The position numbers and the translations under genes were made by a program. 64,000 bases of DNA from Burkholderia latens (GTDB lineage: Bacteria > Pseudomonadota > Gammaproteobacteria > Burkholderiales > Burkholderiaceae), in assembly GCF_902499045.1 (NCBI RefSeq), contig NZ_CABVPL010000005.1, forward strand, positions 62,001 through 126,000, in the 5' to 3' direction. This document shows positions 1 through 9,324 of the stretch, one piece after another (position 1 is the stretch's first letter; each line of letters begins with the position of its first letter). The notes beneath the pieces are model-generated. The model had not been told where the DNA came from, did not search any database, and saw only the letters and a program-made list of their open reading frames with translations.

Positions 1-203
1 TGACCGTGATGGCCGATGCGCAGGCGGACCCGAACGACCGCGCGTACGCGCTGTACCGCGCGATCAAATGTTATGAGCCGTCCGGCTATAGCGAATGCGG
101 CGGCAAGGACGTGCCGAAGAACACGCGCAAGCGCTGGTTCGACACGCTGAAGACCGCCTATCCAGGCAGCCCGTGGGCGCAGAAGCTGCGCTACTACTGG
201 TGA
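1..203 (+). CDS. C-terminal end of a protein cut by the window edge
   Basis: The reading frame is open to the left edge and ends with TGA at 201-203, so only about the last 66 residues are visible. They include a Cys pair (KCYEPSGYSECGG) and a stretch resembling the last helices of a TPR/YfiO-like protein (YPGSPWAQKLRYYW). The in-frame GTG and ATG at 6 and 9 have no ribosome binding site in view and are probably internal codons. Seven bases separate it from the DUF3142 gene, so the two are likely co-transcribed. Function is not assignable from this fragment. Confidence 0.6.
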   Translation, partial: TVMADAQADPNDRAYALYRAIKCYEPSGYSECGGKDVPKNTRKRWFDTLKTAYPGSPWAQKLRYYW

Positions 204-210
204 GCGCCGC

Positions 211-918
211 GTGAAGCGCGTCGCGTGTATCGCGCTGCTGCTGGCGGGCCGCGTCGCGCTGGCCGGCACCGTCGATGCGGCGCGATACGACGCGTTCTGG
301 CTGTGGGCAGGCGTGAAGCCGCAGCCGGTCGTCAGCGATGCGCGTACCGTCTACGTACTGCAGGGGCAGATCGAAGCATCGCCGCGCGACGAATCGCTGG
401 TACGCGTGATCGCGCAGGGCGTCGCGCTGCCGCCTGCGCCGAACGCACGCGTGTGGCTCGTCTATCGTGCACATACGCTGCACTGGACGCCGCGCGTCAC
501 GCAGATCATGCTCGCGCAGCTCGAGCGCTGGCGCGCGTCGGGCCGCACCATCGCGGGCATCCAGATCGACTTCGACGCGCGCACGCGCCACCTGCAGGAT
601 TACGTGGCGTTTCTGCGGACGCTGCGTGAAACGCTGCCCGCCGATTGCCGGCTGAGCATCACGGGGCTGCTCGACTGGAGCAGCCGGATCGACGCCGACC
701 AGGTCAACCAGGTCCGAGAAATCGTCGACGAAGTGGTCGTGCAGACCTACCAGGGGCGCCGCACGATTCCCGACTATGCGGCCTATCTGCCACGCGTCGC
801 GCGGCTGCGACTGCCGTTTCGCATCGGCGTGATCCAGGGCGGCGAGTGGGACGCGCCGCCGTACCTGGCCGCAAATCCGTGGTTCCGCGGCTATGTCGTG
901 TTCCTGCGCAACGGTTAG
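211..918 (+). CDS. DUF3142 domain protein, secreted
   Basis: A 235-residue protein starting at GTG 211, just after the stop of the preceding gene. The N-terminus (MKRVACIALLLAGRVALAG) looks like a signal peptide with cleavage near residue 19. The rest matches the DUF3142 family: a (beta/alpha) barrel-like pattern with a characteristic IQIDFDART segment around residues 110-120 and a VVVQTYQGR segment near residue 175. The family function is unknown; the barrel-like pattern and acidic IDFD motif suggest, by inference only, a glycosidase-like fold acting in the envelope. Co-transcription with the upstream partial gene is likely. Confidence 0.7.
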   Translation: MKRVACIALLLAGRVALAGTVDAARYDAFWLWAGVKPQPVVSDARTVYVLQGQIEASPRDESLVRVIAQGVALPPAPNARVWLVYRAHTLHWTPRVTQIMLAQLERWRASGRTIAGIQIDFDARTRHLQDYVAFLRTLRETLPADCRLSITGLLDWSSRIDADQVNQVREIVDEVVVQTYQGRRTIPDYAAYLPRVARLRLPFRIGVIQGGEWDAPPYLAANPWFRGYVVFLRNG

Positions 919-1018
919 CGGCGGCGACGCGGCAATCTCGTGCCGCCCGCGCAATGGCGACGCAGCCGGCCGAAGCCCGCATGCGCCGCCACGTTACACC
1001 GTCACGCCATTTACGCGC

Positions 1019-1855
1019 TTACGCCTGCACGAACGCGAGCAGGTCCGCGTTCAGCACGTCCGCATTGACCGTCAGCATCCCGTGCGAAAAGCCCGGATAC
1101 GTCTTCAGCGTGCCGTTCTTCAGCAGCTTGATCGACTTCAGCGCCGAATCCGCGATCGGCACGATCTGGTCGTCCTCGCCGTGCAGCACGAGCGTCGGCA
1201 CCGAAATCGAGCGGAGGTCTTCGGTCTGGTCCGTTTCCGAGAACGCCTTGATGCCTTCGTAGTGCGCCTTCGCGCTGCCGATCATCCCTTGACGCCACCA
1301 GTTCTGGATCACGCCCTGATGCACGACCGCGCCGGGACGGTTGAAGCCGTAGAACGGGCCGGACGGCACGTCGAGGAAGAACTGCGCGCGATTGTCGGCG
1401 AGCGCCTTGCGGAATCCGTCGAACACGTCGAGCGGCAGGCCTTCCGGATTCGCGTCCGTCTTCAGCATCAGCGGCGGCACCGCGCTGACCAGCACGGCCT
1501 TCGCGACGCGGCCGGCCGGCTCGCCGTGCCGGGCCACGTAGCGCGCGACTTCGCCGCCGCCGGTCGAATGGCCGACATGGACCGCATTGCGCAGGTCGAG
1601 CGCCTCCGCCACCGCGAACGCATCGGCCGCGTAGTGATCCATGTCATGACCGTCGGACACCTGCGCCGACCGGCCGTGGCCGCGGCGATCGTGCGCGATC
1701 ACGCGATAGCCTTTCTGGACGAAGAACAGCAGTTGGGCGTCCCAGTCGTCGGCAGACAGCGGCCAGCCGTGGTGGAACATGATCGGCTGCGCATCCTTCG
1801 GGCCCCAATCCTTGTAGAAGATGTCGACGTTGTCCTTCGTGGTGATGTACGGCAT
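1019..1855 (-). CDS. Alpha/beta hydrolase, non-heme chloroperoxidase/arylesterase type
   Basis: 278 residues. I chose ATG 1855 because GGAAGGAG lies just upstream and the protein then starts MPYITTKDNVDIFYKDWG, typical of cofactor-free chloroperoxidases and arylesterases; the open frame runs further upstream without a matching site. The catalytic triad is visible: nucleophile S97 in GHSTGG, D229 in GEDDQIVP, and H258 in GFSHGM. The oxyanion region is HHGWPLSADDWD. Such enzymes hydrolyse small esters and can form peracids with hydrogen peroxide. It appears to be a single gene; the physiological substrate is not evident. Confidence 0.85.
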   Translation of the reverse strand: MPYITTKDNVDIFYKDWGPKDAQPIMFHHGWPLSADDWDAQLLFFVQKGYRVIAHDRRGHGRSAQVSDGHDMDHYAADAFAVAEALDLRNAVHVGHSTGGGEVARYVARHGEPAGRVAKAVLVSAVPPLMLKTDANPEGLPLDVFDGFRKALADNRAQFFLDVPSGPFYGFNRPGAVVHQGVIQNWWRQGMIGSAKAHYEGIKAFSETDQTEDLRSISVPTLVLHGEDDQIVPIADSALKSIKLLKNGTLKTYPGFSHGMLTVNADVLNADLLAFVQA

Positions 1856-2086
1856 GGCGGTAGGCTCCTTCCGGGTAGGTGAACATCGCGTGCCGGCCGG
1901 CGGCGCGGGGGCGCCGGCGACGAACTGCGGCGCGGTGGCACACCGCGTGTAGACGCAGCACCCTTCGTTGTAGCGGAAATCCAGGTCCGTGTCATGAAGC
2001 CGATAACATCCCCGCCTCGATCCTGCCGTTGTCGGCGCCCGCAACGCAACTAACCGTGCGACTCATCACGCGCGGCGAATCGCGCG

Positions 2087-2920
2087 TCAGCCGTCCGTCG
2101 ACACGGTCACGGCCTCCCACGCGCGGATCTCTTCTTCCAGCGCCGCCCATTTGTCGCGCACGAGCCGCAACGCATCGCTGCCGAGCAACAGATGCGCGGG
2201 CGGCTGTTCAGCGCCGATGACCGCCAGCATGGCGCGCGCCGCCTTGGCAGGGTCGCCCAATTGCCTGCCGCTTTTCTCCTCGCGCGCGCGGCGGATCGGA
2301 TCGAAGAGCGCGTCGTAATCGGCAATCGAGCGCGGCGTGCGCGTCATCGAGCGGCCGGCCCAGTCGGTGCGGAACGAACCCGGCGCAACCGCCGTCACCG
2401 CGATGCCGAACGGCGCGAGTTCCTTGCCGAGCGTTTCGGAAATGCCTTCCAGCGCGAACTTGCTGCCGCAGTAATACGCGATGCCCGGCATCGTGATGTG
2501 GCCGCCCATCGACGTGATGTTCAGAATGCGGCCGCGCCGGCGTTCGCGCATGAACGGCACGACGGCCTTCATCATCGCGACGGCACCGAATACGTTCACG
2601 TCGAACTGCCGGCGCATTTCCGCGAGCGGCGACTCCTCCATGATCCCTTCGTGTCCGTAGCCGGCGTTGTTCACGAGCACGTCGACGGGCCCGACGTGCA
2701 TCTCGATGTCGGCGACCACGCCGTCGATGCGGTCGAAGTCCGTCACGTCGAGTACGCGCGCGATCGCCGCGTGCGGCGACAGCGCTTCGAACGCCTGTCG
2801 TGCCGTTTCGCTTCTCACGGTGCCGACCACCGTGTGACCCGCGGCCAGCGCCGCTTCGGCGAGCGCGCGACCGAAGCCGCTGCTGACGCCGGTGATGAGC
2901 ATGATGTTCGTGGATGCCAT
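2087..2920 (-). CDS. Short-chain dehydrogenase/reductase (SDR)
   Basis: 277 residues, classical SDR. The nucleotide-binding motif TGVSSGFG is at residues 10-17, NNAG at about 84-87, the catalytic Ser at S137 and YxxxK at Y150-K154. The long C-terminal part after PGSFRTDW is typical of the oxidoreductase group annotated as DltE or retinol-dehydrogenase-like. It would oxidise or reduce an alcohol or carbonyl with NAD(P); the substrate is unknown. It is divergent from the AraC-type regulator starting at 3015 across 94 bases, the usual arrangement for a regulator and its target, so control by that protein is likely. Confidence 0.85.
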   Translation of the reverse strand: MASTNIMLITGVSSGFGRALAEAALAAGHTVVGTVRSETARQAFEALSPHAAIARVLDVTDFDRIDGVVADIEMHVGPVDVLVNNAGYGHEGIMEESPLAEMRRQFDVNVFGAVAMMKAVVPFMRERRRGRILNITSMGGHITMPGIAYYCGSKFALEGISETLGKELAPFGIAVTAVAPGSFRTDWAGRSMTRTPRSIADYDALFDPIRRAREEKSGRQLGDPAKAARAMLAVIGAEQPPAHLLLGSDALRLVRDKWAALEEEIRAWEAVTVSTDG

Positions 2921-3014
2921 CTGAGCTTCTCCCGAATGTCGATCGAAGCGTGCATACTAGTCTGACGAGCGACGCAGAATAAGCCCGATTCCGCTGATTT
3001 TCTTGCACAAAACT

Positions 3015-3986
3015 ATGAGTACCGAACCTTCTTCGCGCCGATCGCCGGCGCTGCCCGCGCGTGGCCGCAAACGCGTGATCGCGCTGCTGCATGCGCTGGC
3101 ACCGGACGAAGGCTACAACCTGACCGCGCTGCCGAGCGTGCGCATCCTGCGTTCGAACCGCGCGCTGTCGCGCACGCCGGTGCTGTACGACCCAGGCATC
3201 GTGATCGTGTGCCAGGGACGCAAGCGCGGCTATTTCGGCGGCGAACGCTATCTGTACGACGAGGACCACTATCTGGCCGTGTCGGTGCCGGTCCCGTTCA
3301 GCATGGAAACCGATGCAACGGCAGAGCGCCCGCTGCTCGCGCTGTATCTGCACCTCGATTTCACGCTGGCCGCCGAACTGGCCGCGCAGATTGATCGCAC
3401 CGGAATTGCGGAACCCGTGCAGGCGCCGAAGAGCATGATGTCGACGCGGATGGACGACGCGATGCAGGCAACGGTGCTGCGTTTCGTCGAAGCGATGCAC
3501 CGGCCGCTCGAAGCGGCGGTGCTCGGCCCCGCGCTGCTGCGCGAACTGTATTTCCGCGTGCTCACCGGCGCGCAAGGCAGCGCGATGAGAAGCGCGCTCG
3601 CGATGCGCGGCCAGTTCGGCCGGATCGGCCGTTCGCTGCGGCTGATCCACGCCGATTACGCGCGCGCGCTCGACGTCGCGCAACTGGCCGCCGAAGCCGG
3701 CATGAGCGTGCCGAGCTTTCACAGCCACTTCAAGGCGATCACGCAGGTCTCGCCGATGCAGTACCTGAAGTCGACGCGGCTGCATCAGGCGCGTTTGCTG
3801 ATGGTGCGTCAGGACCTGACCGCCGAGGCGGCCGGCCATGCGGTCGGCTACACGAGCCCATCGCAGTTCAGCCGGGAATTCAAGCGGCTGTTCGGGCGCA
3901 CGCCCGCGCAAGAAGCGAAGCGCATGCGCGCGCAGTTCGCGATTCCGCCCGCGTTCGACGATGCGGTGTTCGTGTCGTCGCATTGA
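3015..3986 (+). CDS. AraC family transcriptional regulator
   Basis: About 323 residues from ATG 3015; a TTG four codons upstream also fits but is less likely. The N-terminal half (residues about 30-190) has the cupin-like AraC_N ligand-binding pattern, including LYDPGIVIVCQGRK. The C-terminal ~100 residues carry two helix-turn-helix units: LDVAQLAAEAGMSVPSFHSHFK and the conserved VGYTSPSQFSREFKRLFG. It is divergent from the SDR gene at 2087-2920 and is the likely regulator of it. The inducer cannot be read from the sequence. Confidence 0.88.
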   Translation: MSTEPSSRRSPALPARGRKRVIALLHALAPDEGYNLTALPSVRILRSNRALSRTPVLYDPGIVIVCQGRKRGYFGGERYLYDEDHYLAVSVPVPFSMETDATAERPLLALYLHLDFTLAAELAAQIDRTGIAEPVQAPKSMMSTRMDDAMQATVLRFVEAMHRPLEAAVLGPALLRELYFRVLTGAQGSAMRSALAMRGQFGRIGRSLRLIHADYARALDVAQLAAEAGMSVPSFHSHFKAITQVSPMQYLKSTRLHQARLLMVRQDLTAEAAGHAVGYTSPSQFSREFKRLFGRTPAQEAKRMRAQFAIPPAFDDAVFVSSH

Positions 3987-4013
3987 CGCGGCGCTTGCCG
4001 CTTCCATGGCGAA

Positions 4014-5177
4014 TCACCGCGCGCCGACCTTCCACACCGTCACCTCGTGCAGCGTCTCTCCCGGCTTGAGCACCGTCGTCGGGAACGACGGATGATTCGG
4101 CGAGTCGGGAAAGTGCTCGGCTTCCAGCGCGAACGCGTCCGTCTGCCGGTAAACCGTCCCGCCCTTGCCTGCCACGCTGCCGTTCAAACCATTCGACGTA
4201 TAGAACTGCAGCCCCGGTTGCGTCGTATACACCACGAGGAACCGCCCCGACGCCGGGTCGTACGCGCGCGCGGCAAACGCGGGCGCGGACTGCCCGCCCT
4301 GATCGAGCACCCAGTTCTGGTCGTAGCCGTGCGCGAACACGAGCGGCGCATACGCGCTGCGCAGATGTGCGCCGATCGGCGTCAATTCGCGCAGGTCCAT
4401 CGGCGTGCCCGTCACGCTCGCGAGCTGCCCGGTCGGAATCGACGTGGCGCCGGTCGGCGTGAAGCGCGACGCGGCGATCTCGATCAGTTGCCGCTCGACG
4501 CTGCCGCCGTCGTGGCCGGCCAGGTTGAAATAGCTGTGATTGGTGAGATTGACGACCGTGTCCTTGTCGGTCGTCGCGCGATAGTCGATGCGGATCAGGT
4601 TGTCGCGCGTCAGCGTGTAGGTCACATCCGTCGTCAACGTGCCGGGGAAACCCTTCTCGCCGTCGGGGCTCACGTAACGCAGCGTCACGCTCGAACCGTT
4701 CCCGTCGCTGTGCGTGCCGGTCACCGTCCACACCTTCGCGTCGAAGCTGTCGGGGCCGCCGTGCAGCGTATTCGGCGGATCGTTGACGGGCAGCGTCCAT
4801 GTGTTGCCGTCGAGCGTGAAGCGGCCGTGCGCGATGCGGTTCGCATAGCGGCCGATCAGCGCGCCGAAATGGAGGTTGCCGTTATGCGCTTCGTAGTCGC
4901 GCAGCGAGTCGAAGCCGAGCACGATGTCGGCGACCTTGCCTGCGCGGTCGGGCACTTCGAGCGTGGTCACGATGCCGCCGTACGTGATGATCTTCAGCGT
5001 GACGCCGTGCGCATTGGCGAGCGTGTACTGGCTCACCGCCTGCCCGGCCGCGGTGGTGCCGTAATCCGTGCGGCTGAGCGAGACGTCGGGCGCCGCCGAG
5101 GCGGCGGTCGCACCAAGCGCGAACGTTGCGCATACACCTAGTGCAAGGATCGGGTGCTGCGGCCAGAGTCGATTCAT
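4014..5177 (-). CDS. galM: Aldose 1-epimerase (galactose mutarotase), exported
   Basis: 387 residues from ATG 5177; the open frame extends upstream but only this start gives a signal peptide (cleavage expected after ATAASA, about residue 28). Family catalytic residues are present: H139 in NTLHGG, H214 in LTNHSYFNL and the Glu of LEAEHFPDS near the C-terminus; the IGRYANRI segment is also conserved. It interconverts alpha and beta anomers of aldoses. The signal peptide implies periplasmic action, unlike cytoplasmic GalM of enteric bacteria. No sugar operon surrounds it; the next gene downstream is the convergent AraC gene. Confidence 0.88.
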   Translation of the reverse strand: MNRLWPQHPILALGVCATFALGATAASAAPDVSLSRTDYGTTAAGQAVSQYTLANAHGVTLKIITYGGIVTTLEVPDRAGKVADIVLGFDSLRDYEAHNGNLHFGALIGRYANRIAHGRFTLDGNTWTLPVNDPPNTLHGGPDSFDAKVWTVTGTHSDGNGSSVTLRYVSPDGEKGFPGTLTTDVTYTLTRDNLIRIDYRATTDKDTVVNLTNHSYFNLAGHDGGSVERQLIEIAASRFTPTGATSIPTGQLASVTGTPMDLRELTPIGAHLRSAYAPLVFAHGYDQNWVLDQGGQSAPAFAARAYDPASGRFLVVYTTQPGLQFYTSNGLNGSVAGKGGTVYRQTDAFALEAEHFPDSPNHPSFPTTVLKPGETLHEVTVWKVGAR

Positions 5178-5351
5178 GGGAAACCTCCGGAACGTGTTCC
5201 GGCGTGGCGGCGCGCAATTTGCATGCCTGCGGGATGCGCGACGATACGCGGACGCGATTGCCGCCGACGCGGCGTCGGCGCATGCGCTCGATCGCGCAGC
5301 CGCGTGATCGATACCGGCGGATCTCCGTCTGCATATTGCTCGGCACACCGC

Positions 5352-6644
5352 TTACCGTGCGGGGCGCAGCGCGAAGCCCGCCAGCGCACCCGCGATGCAC
5401 AGCACGCCGACGTACAGTTCCGGCGCGTGCGGATGCGCTTTCAGCAGGACCGACACGAACACCGGCGTGAGACCGCCGAACGCGGCATATGCGACGTTGT
5501 ACGAGAACGAGATGCCGGAAAAGCGCACGGCCGCCGGAAACGCGCGCACCATCGCGACCGGAATCGCCGCGACCGCGCCGACGCAGAAGCCGCACAGCGC
5601 GTAAAACGGCAACAGCAACGACGGATCGGCGGAGAGTTGCGACGCCATCAGCCAGTACGATGCGCCGAGCAGGAGACAACCGGCGAAGATGGTGCGGCCG
5701 GTACCGAACCGTCCGGCGATCGAGCCGGCGACGATGCATCCGATCGTCAGGCAGAACGTCGCGGCCGAATTGGCCTGCAGCGCAAGCGCGGGTGCGATAT
5801 GAAAGCGCTTGGTGATGAGCGTCGGCGTCATCAGGATCACGACGACGATCGCGGCGGTCAGCGTCCACGTGAGGATCATCGACACCAGCACCGCGCGACC
5901 GTGATCGCGCAGCACGGCCTTCAACGGCACTTCGCGGGTCAGCGACCGGCTGCGCTTCATTTCTGCGAATACGGGGGTTTCATTGAGCCAGCGTCGCAGC
6001 AACGCGGACGCAATCCCGAACAGGCCGCCGACGACGAACGGCAGCCGCCACGCATACGCGCCGATGTCGGCCGGCGAATAATGATGATTGATCGCCGATG
6101 CGATCAGCGAGCCGAGCAGGATGCCGAGCGTCAGACCGCCGGTCAGCAGGCCGCACGCGTAGCCGACATGGCGCGGCGGCACGTGTTCGGACACGAACAC
6201 CCACGCGCCGGGCACCTCGCCGCGTACCGCCGCGCCTTGCAACAGCCGGCACAGCAGCAGCAGCACGGGCGCCGCAATCCCGACCGACTCATAGGTCGGC
6301 AGCAGCCCCATCGTCAACGTCGGCAGGGCCATCATCATCACGCTCAACGTGAACATGCGCTTGCGGCCGACGAGATCGCCGAAATGCGCGAGCACCACGC
6401 CGCCGAGCGGGCGCGCGAGATAACCGGCCGCGAAAATGCCGAAGGTCTGCAACTGCCGCAGCCAGTCGGGAATCGATGGCGGAAAGAACAATTGACCGAT
6501 GACCGCGGCGAAAAACACGTAAATCACGAAATCGTAAAACTCGAGTGCGCCGCCGAGCGCGGCAAGCGCGAGCGTGCGGTGGTCGCTGGCGGTCAGCGGG
6601 CGGTTCTGCGCTGCCTGGAGCGAAAGCAAGTGTGTGGAGTTCAT
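5352..6644 (-). CDS. MFS transporter, metabolite:H+ symporter (MHS) type
   Basis: 430 residues from ATG 6644 (MNSTHLLSLQ); the longer open frame has no plausible start site. Twelve hydrophobic segments can be counted. The motif between TM2 and TM3 is HFGDLVGRKRMF, and the N-terminal LGGALEFYDFVIY is the MHS family signature seen in citrate, proline/betaine and shikimate symporters. Substrate is therefore probably an organic acid or compatible solute taken up with protons. It stands alone between galM and a 490-base gap, so the context does not identify the substrate. Confidence 0.82.
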   Translation of the reverse strand: MNSTHLLSLQAAQNRPLTASDHRTLALAALGGALEFYDFVIYVFFAAVIGQLFFPPSIPDWLRQLQTFGIFAAGYLARPLGGVVLAHFGDLVGRKRMFTLSVMMMALPTLTMGLLPTYESVGIAAPVLLLLCRLLQGAAVRGEVPGAWVFVSEHVPPRHVGYACGLLTGGLTLGILLGSLIASAINHHYSPADIGAYAWRLPFVVGGLFGIASALLRRWLNETPVFAEMKRSRSLTREVPLKAVLRDHGRAVLVSMILTWTLTAAIVVVILMTPTLITKRFHIAPALALQANSAATFCLTIGCIVAGSIAGRFGTGRTIFAGCLLLGASYWLMASQLSADPSLLLPFYALCGFCVGAVAAIPVAMVRAFPAAVRFSGISFSYNVAYAAFGGLTPVFVSVLLKAHPHAPELYVGVLCIAGALAGFALRPAR

Positions 6645-7134
6645 CTGAAAGAGGTCCGGGAAAGGGAACAGCGGATAAAGCCGTTGAACAGCCGTTGACG
6701 TGCTACTGCCTGACAACACCCGAGCGACCCGATCAATTCCGTCGCGCGTCAATCTGGCGATGCAACCGATATGGCGTTCGCGCCCGATACCACGGTTTCG
6801 AACCATGACGGCAAATGTTCCCGCTTCACAAATTTTCAAACCCAGCCGGGTATCGGCAAAGCGATCGTGCCCGAACCTCCCGCTTTATTCCGGCGGACAC
6901 CCCGACGCGATCGCCCTCGTCGATGTGTGGGACGCCTGTTCAATAGCGCCGCCGGCAATGCCGAACCGGCCGAAGCACGATCGGATAGGCAGTGCTCGCG
7001 CAGCGGATCCGTGATGACGGCGGGAATAAACGACGACGGTCGCGTGTTTCCATATTGATGGACGGCCGGCAGGGCCGTCGCACGCGTGCATACGATGTCC
7101 GCGTGACGCGTTTACGGTTTTCCACGGGGCAATC
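6645..7134. other. Intergenic region with no recognised gene
   Basis: About 490 bases between divergent genes (MHS transporter to the left, reductase to the right). It must hold both promoters. It is slightly less GC-rich around 6800-6850. The open frames across it have no ribosome binding site and no family-like sequence, and I see no RNA gene or clear hairpin. Confidence 0.5.
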
Positions 7135-8040
7135 ATGCGATTTGCGGTTCTCGGCGCCGGCGCGGTCGGCTGCTACTTCGGCGGCATGCTGGCGCTGCAC
7201 GGCCACGATGTCGTGTTCATCGGTCGTCCATTGCACGTCGACGCAATCCGCGACCATGGTCTGCGCGTCCAGACACGCACGTTCGACCGGTGGGTGCCGG
7301 CCGACGCGTCGACCGATATCCACGTCGCGAGCTCGGCCGACGTGGTGCTCGTATGCGTGAAGTCCGGCGATACCGCGCAGGCAGCGCGCGCGCTGAGCCG
7401 CGTGCTGGCGCCGGAAGCGATCGTAGTCAGTCTGCAGAATGGCGTGGACAACGCAGCCCGGCTGCGCGCGGCGCTCGATCGCCCCGTCATTGGCGCGGCC
7501 GTCTATGTGGCAAGCGAAATGGCCGGGCCCGGGCACCTGCTGCACCACGGCCGCGGCGATCTCGCGATCGAAGCGTCGCCGTCCAGCGAACGGCTCGCGC
7601 AAGCGCTGCGCGCAGCCGACATTCCGACCCGCATAGCCGACGACCTGCGCACGGTACTCTGGCACAAGCTCATTCTGAATTGCGCATACAACGCGATTTC
7701 CGCGATCGTGCACCTGCCGTTGGGTGAAATGCCGCACCGCGACGCGTTGCGCACGACGATGTGCGCGATCGTCGCCGAGTGCATCGCCGTCGCTGCAGCC
7801 GAAGGCGTTCATTTCGCCGACGAGCCGGCCGCAATCGTCGAGCAGATCGAAGCGACGATTCCGCCGGGTCAGTATTCGTCGACAGCGCAGGATCTCGCGC
7901 GCGGCAAACCCGGCGAAATCGACCATCTGAACGGCGCGATCGTGCGGCGCGGGCTGGCCGCTGGCATCGACACCCCGGTCAATCGGACGTTGCATCTGCT
8001 CGTGAAGATGCTGGAAGCGAAGACTGCGGCGCGTTCGTGA
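7135..8040 (+). CDS. Ketopantoate reductase family protein (ApbA/PanE-like)
   Basis: 301 residues. The N-terminal Rossmann motif GAGAVGCYFGG is at residues 7-17; the family lysine lies in LWHKLILNCAYNAISA, and the C-terminal helical domain includes the conserved pattern around GQYSSTAQDLARGKPGEIDHLNG. These enzymes reduce 2-dehydropantoate to pantoate with NADPH for coenzyme A synthesis, but Burkholderia genomes carry several paralogues, many in catabolic settings, so the true substrate may be another 2-oxo acid. GGGG a few bases before ATG 7135 serves as ribosome binding site. It appears monocistronic. Confidence 0.82.
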   Translation: MRFAVLGAGAVGCYFGGMLALHGHDVVFIGRPLHVDAIRDHGLRVQTRTFDRWVPADASTDIHVASSADVVLVCVKSGDTAQAARALSRVLAPEAIVVSLQNGVDNAARLRAALDRPVIGAAVYVASEMAGPGHLLHHGRGDLAIEASPSSERLAQALRAADIPTRIADDLRTVLWHKLILNCAYNAISAIVHLPLGEMPHRDALRTTMCAIVAECIAVAAAEGVHFADEPAAIVEQIEATIPPGQYSSTAQDLARGKPGEIDHLNGAIVRRGLAAGIDTPVNRTLHLLVKMLEAKTAARS

Positions 8041-8080
8041 CGCGCCGCAGCCGCCCGAGGCAGGCGCGCGCGTCCATCGG

Positions 8081-8263
8081 TCACATCGCGGCGCCGACCC
8101 AGAGGATGGTGAACAACATCACGAACCGCAAGCACGAACGCGACCCGGACGAGGGCGCAACGAGTTTTGCGGCGCAGACGCTACGCGACATCGGCGCGCC
8201 ACTCGAATAGGCAAGCAACGCCGCCGCGAGCCGGCGTGCGATCAGGAATGCGAACCACGTCAT
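8081..8263 (-). CDS. Possible small membrane protein
   Basis: A 60-codon open frame (MTWFAFLIARRLAAALLAYS...) in the 345-base gap between the reductase and the anti-sigma factor. It has two hydrophobic stretches, residues 1-19 and the final 16 residues. No convincing ribosome binding site precedes ATG 8263 and I recognise no family, so it may be a chance frame in GC-rich DNA. Nothing else is seen in 8041-8385. Confidence 0.25.
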   Translation of the reverse strand: MTWFAFLIARRLAAALLAYSSGAPMSRSVCAAKLVAPSSGSRSCLRFVMLFTILWVGAAM

Positions 8264-8385
8264 CGCGGAACGCCGGGAACAGGCGCGGCAAATGGGCGCC
8301 AGCATTCAGAAGTTGTTCGCGCCGACGCCCGACGGGCGCCGCGAACCGTGACGCACCGGCATGCCGGCCGCGGCGCCGCGAGCGC

Positions 8386-9324
8386 TCAGCTCGCGACCGC
8401 CGCGCCGTCCCGCGACAGCAGCCCGAGCACTTCTTCCGTACCCGAGTCGGTGATCCGCTTGCCGATCGCGCTCAGGTCGGTGTCTCCCGGCGTGGCGATC
8501 AGCGCGTAGGTGATCCTGGCACGGCGCCACGTGACGACGTCCATGCTGCCCACCTGCTGCCGGGTCGGCACGGTGTCGGGCCGTTCGTCCTTCATCACGC
8601 ACAGCGCCACCGGCAAGCCTTTGTCCGGCAGATAGACGATCTGCACCAGCGGCTTGTGATTGAAGTTCAGTCGCTGTATCCGCTTGAATGTCAGCCCGAC
8701 CGCGCGCAGGTCCGGAATATGGATTCGCAGCCCGTCGTCACGGCGAATGTTGTCGATCGTGTGTGCGGCGGCAGCGGGATTTGCCGGATCGAAAGCCACC
8801 GTGTCGCGTGTATAGAGCTGCTGATAGTTCACGGCCGCCATGATCCACGGGGATGTCGTCGTCTGCGCAATCGGCGCCGCGGCCTGCGACGCGGCACCGC
8901 GCGGTTCGACGCCGGACGCGAGATGCAGTATGGCGCCGCAGCTGAATGCTCCCGCGACGAACGCCGCGGCGAGACACGGAGCCATCTGGCGGGCACGCGC
9001 GCGTGCCCGCACGGGCGGCGGCCCGCCCGTATCGGCCGCGGACATCGGCGGCACCATGTGGCGAGCATCGCCGCGCGCGGAACGCTCCGGCGGCGCAGCG
9101 TACGCCTGTGCGATCTCGGCGACCGCGCGTACCAGGCCGGGCGGCACCGGCGGCAGTGTTTGCTGCTCGAACGCTCGCCGGTAGGGCAACACCGACGCTT
9201 CGAACAGCGCGACCCGCCTGGCGACGTCGGCCGACACGCCAATCGCCCTGTCGACTTCCTCGCGCTGGTGCGGTGCGAGTTCTCCATCCGCGTATGCCAT
9301 GAGCAGGATGTCGTCCATAGTCAT
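8386..9324 (-). CDS. Anti-sigma factor (membrane-anchored)
   Basis: 312 residues. Its ATG overlaps the stop of the ECF sigma gene as ATGA (9321-9324), a mark of translational coupling. The N-terminal 45 residues (DDILLMAYADGELAPHQREEVD) form the short helical domain that holds sigma factors; no HxxxCxxC zinc motif is present. A single membrane segment lies at about residues 116-135, placing the C-terminal ~175 residues in the periplasm, where YQQLYTRDTVAF and the LPDKGLPVALCVM region occur. It should sequester the sigma factor until an envelope signal releases it. The C-terminal domain resembles other Burkholderia anti-sigma proteins of unknown signal. Confidence 0.85.
   Translation of the reverse strand: MTMDDILLMAYADGELAPHQREEVDRAIGVSADVARRVALFEASVLPYRRAFEQQTLPPVPPGLVRAVAEIAQAYAAPPERSARGDARHMVPPMSAADTGGPPPVRARARARQMAPCLAAAFVAGAFSCGAILHLASGVEPRGAASQAAAPIAQTTTSPWIMAAVNYQQLYTRDTVAFDPANPAAAAHTIDNIRRDDGLRIHIPDLRAVGLTFKRIQRLNFNHKPLVQIVYLPDKGLPVALCVMKDERPDTVPTRQQVGSMDVVTWRRARITYALIATPGDTDLSAIGKRITDSGTEEVLGLLSRDGAAVAS

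Noticed and set aside
5154-6698. 514-codon plus-strand frame opposite the MHS transporter
   Set aside because: Gln/Arg/His-rich with no hydrophobic core or motif; antisense artefact of a membrane-protein gene.
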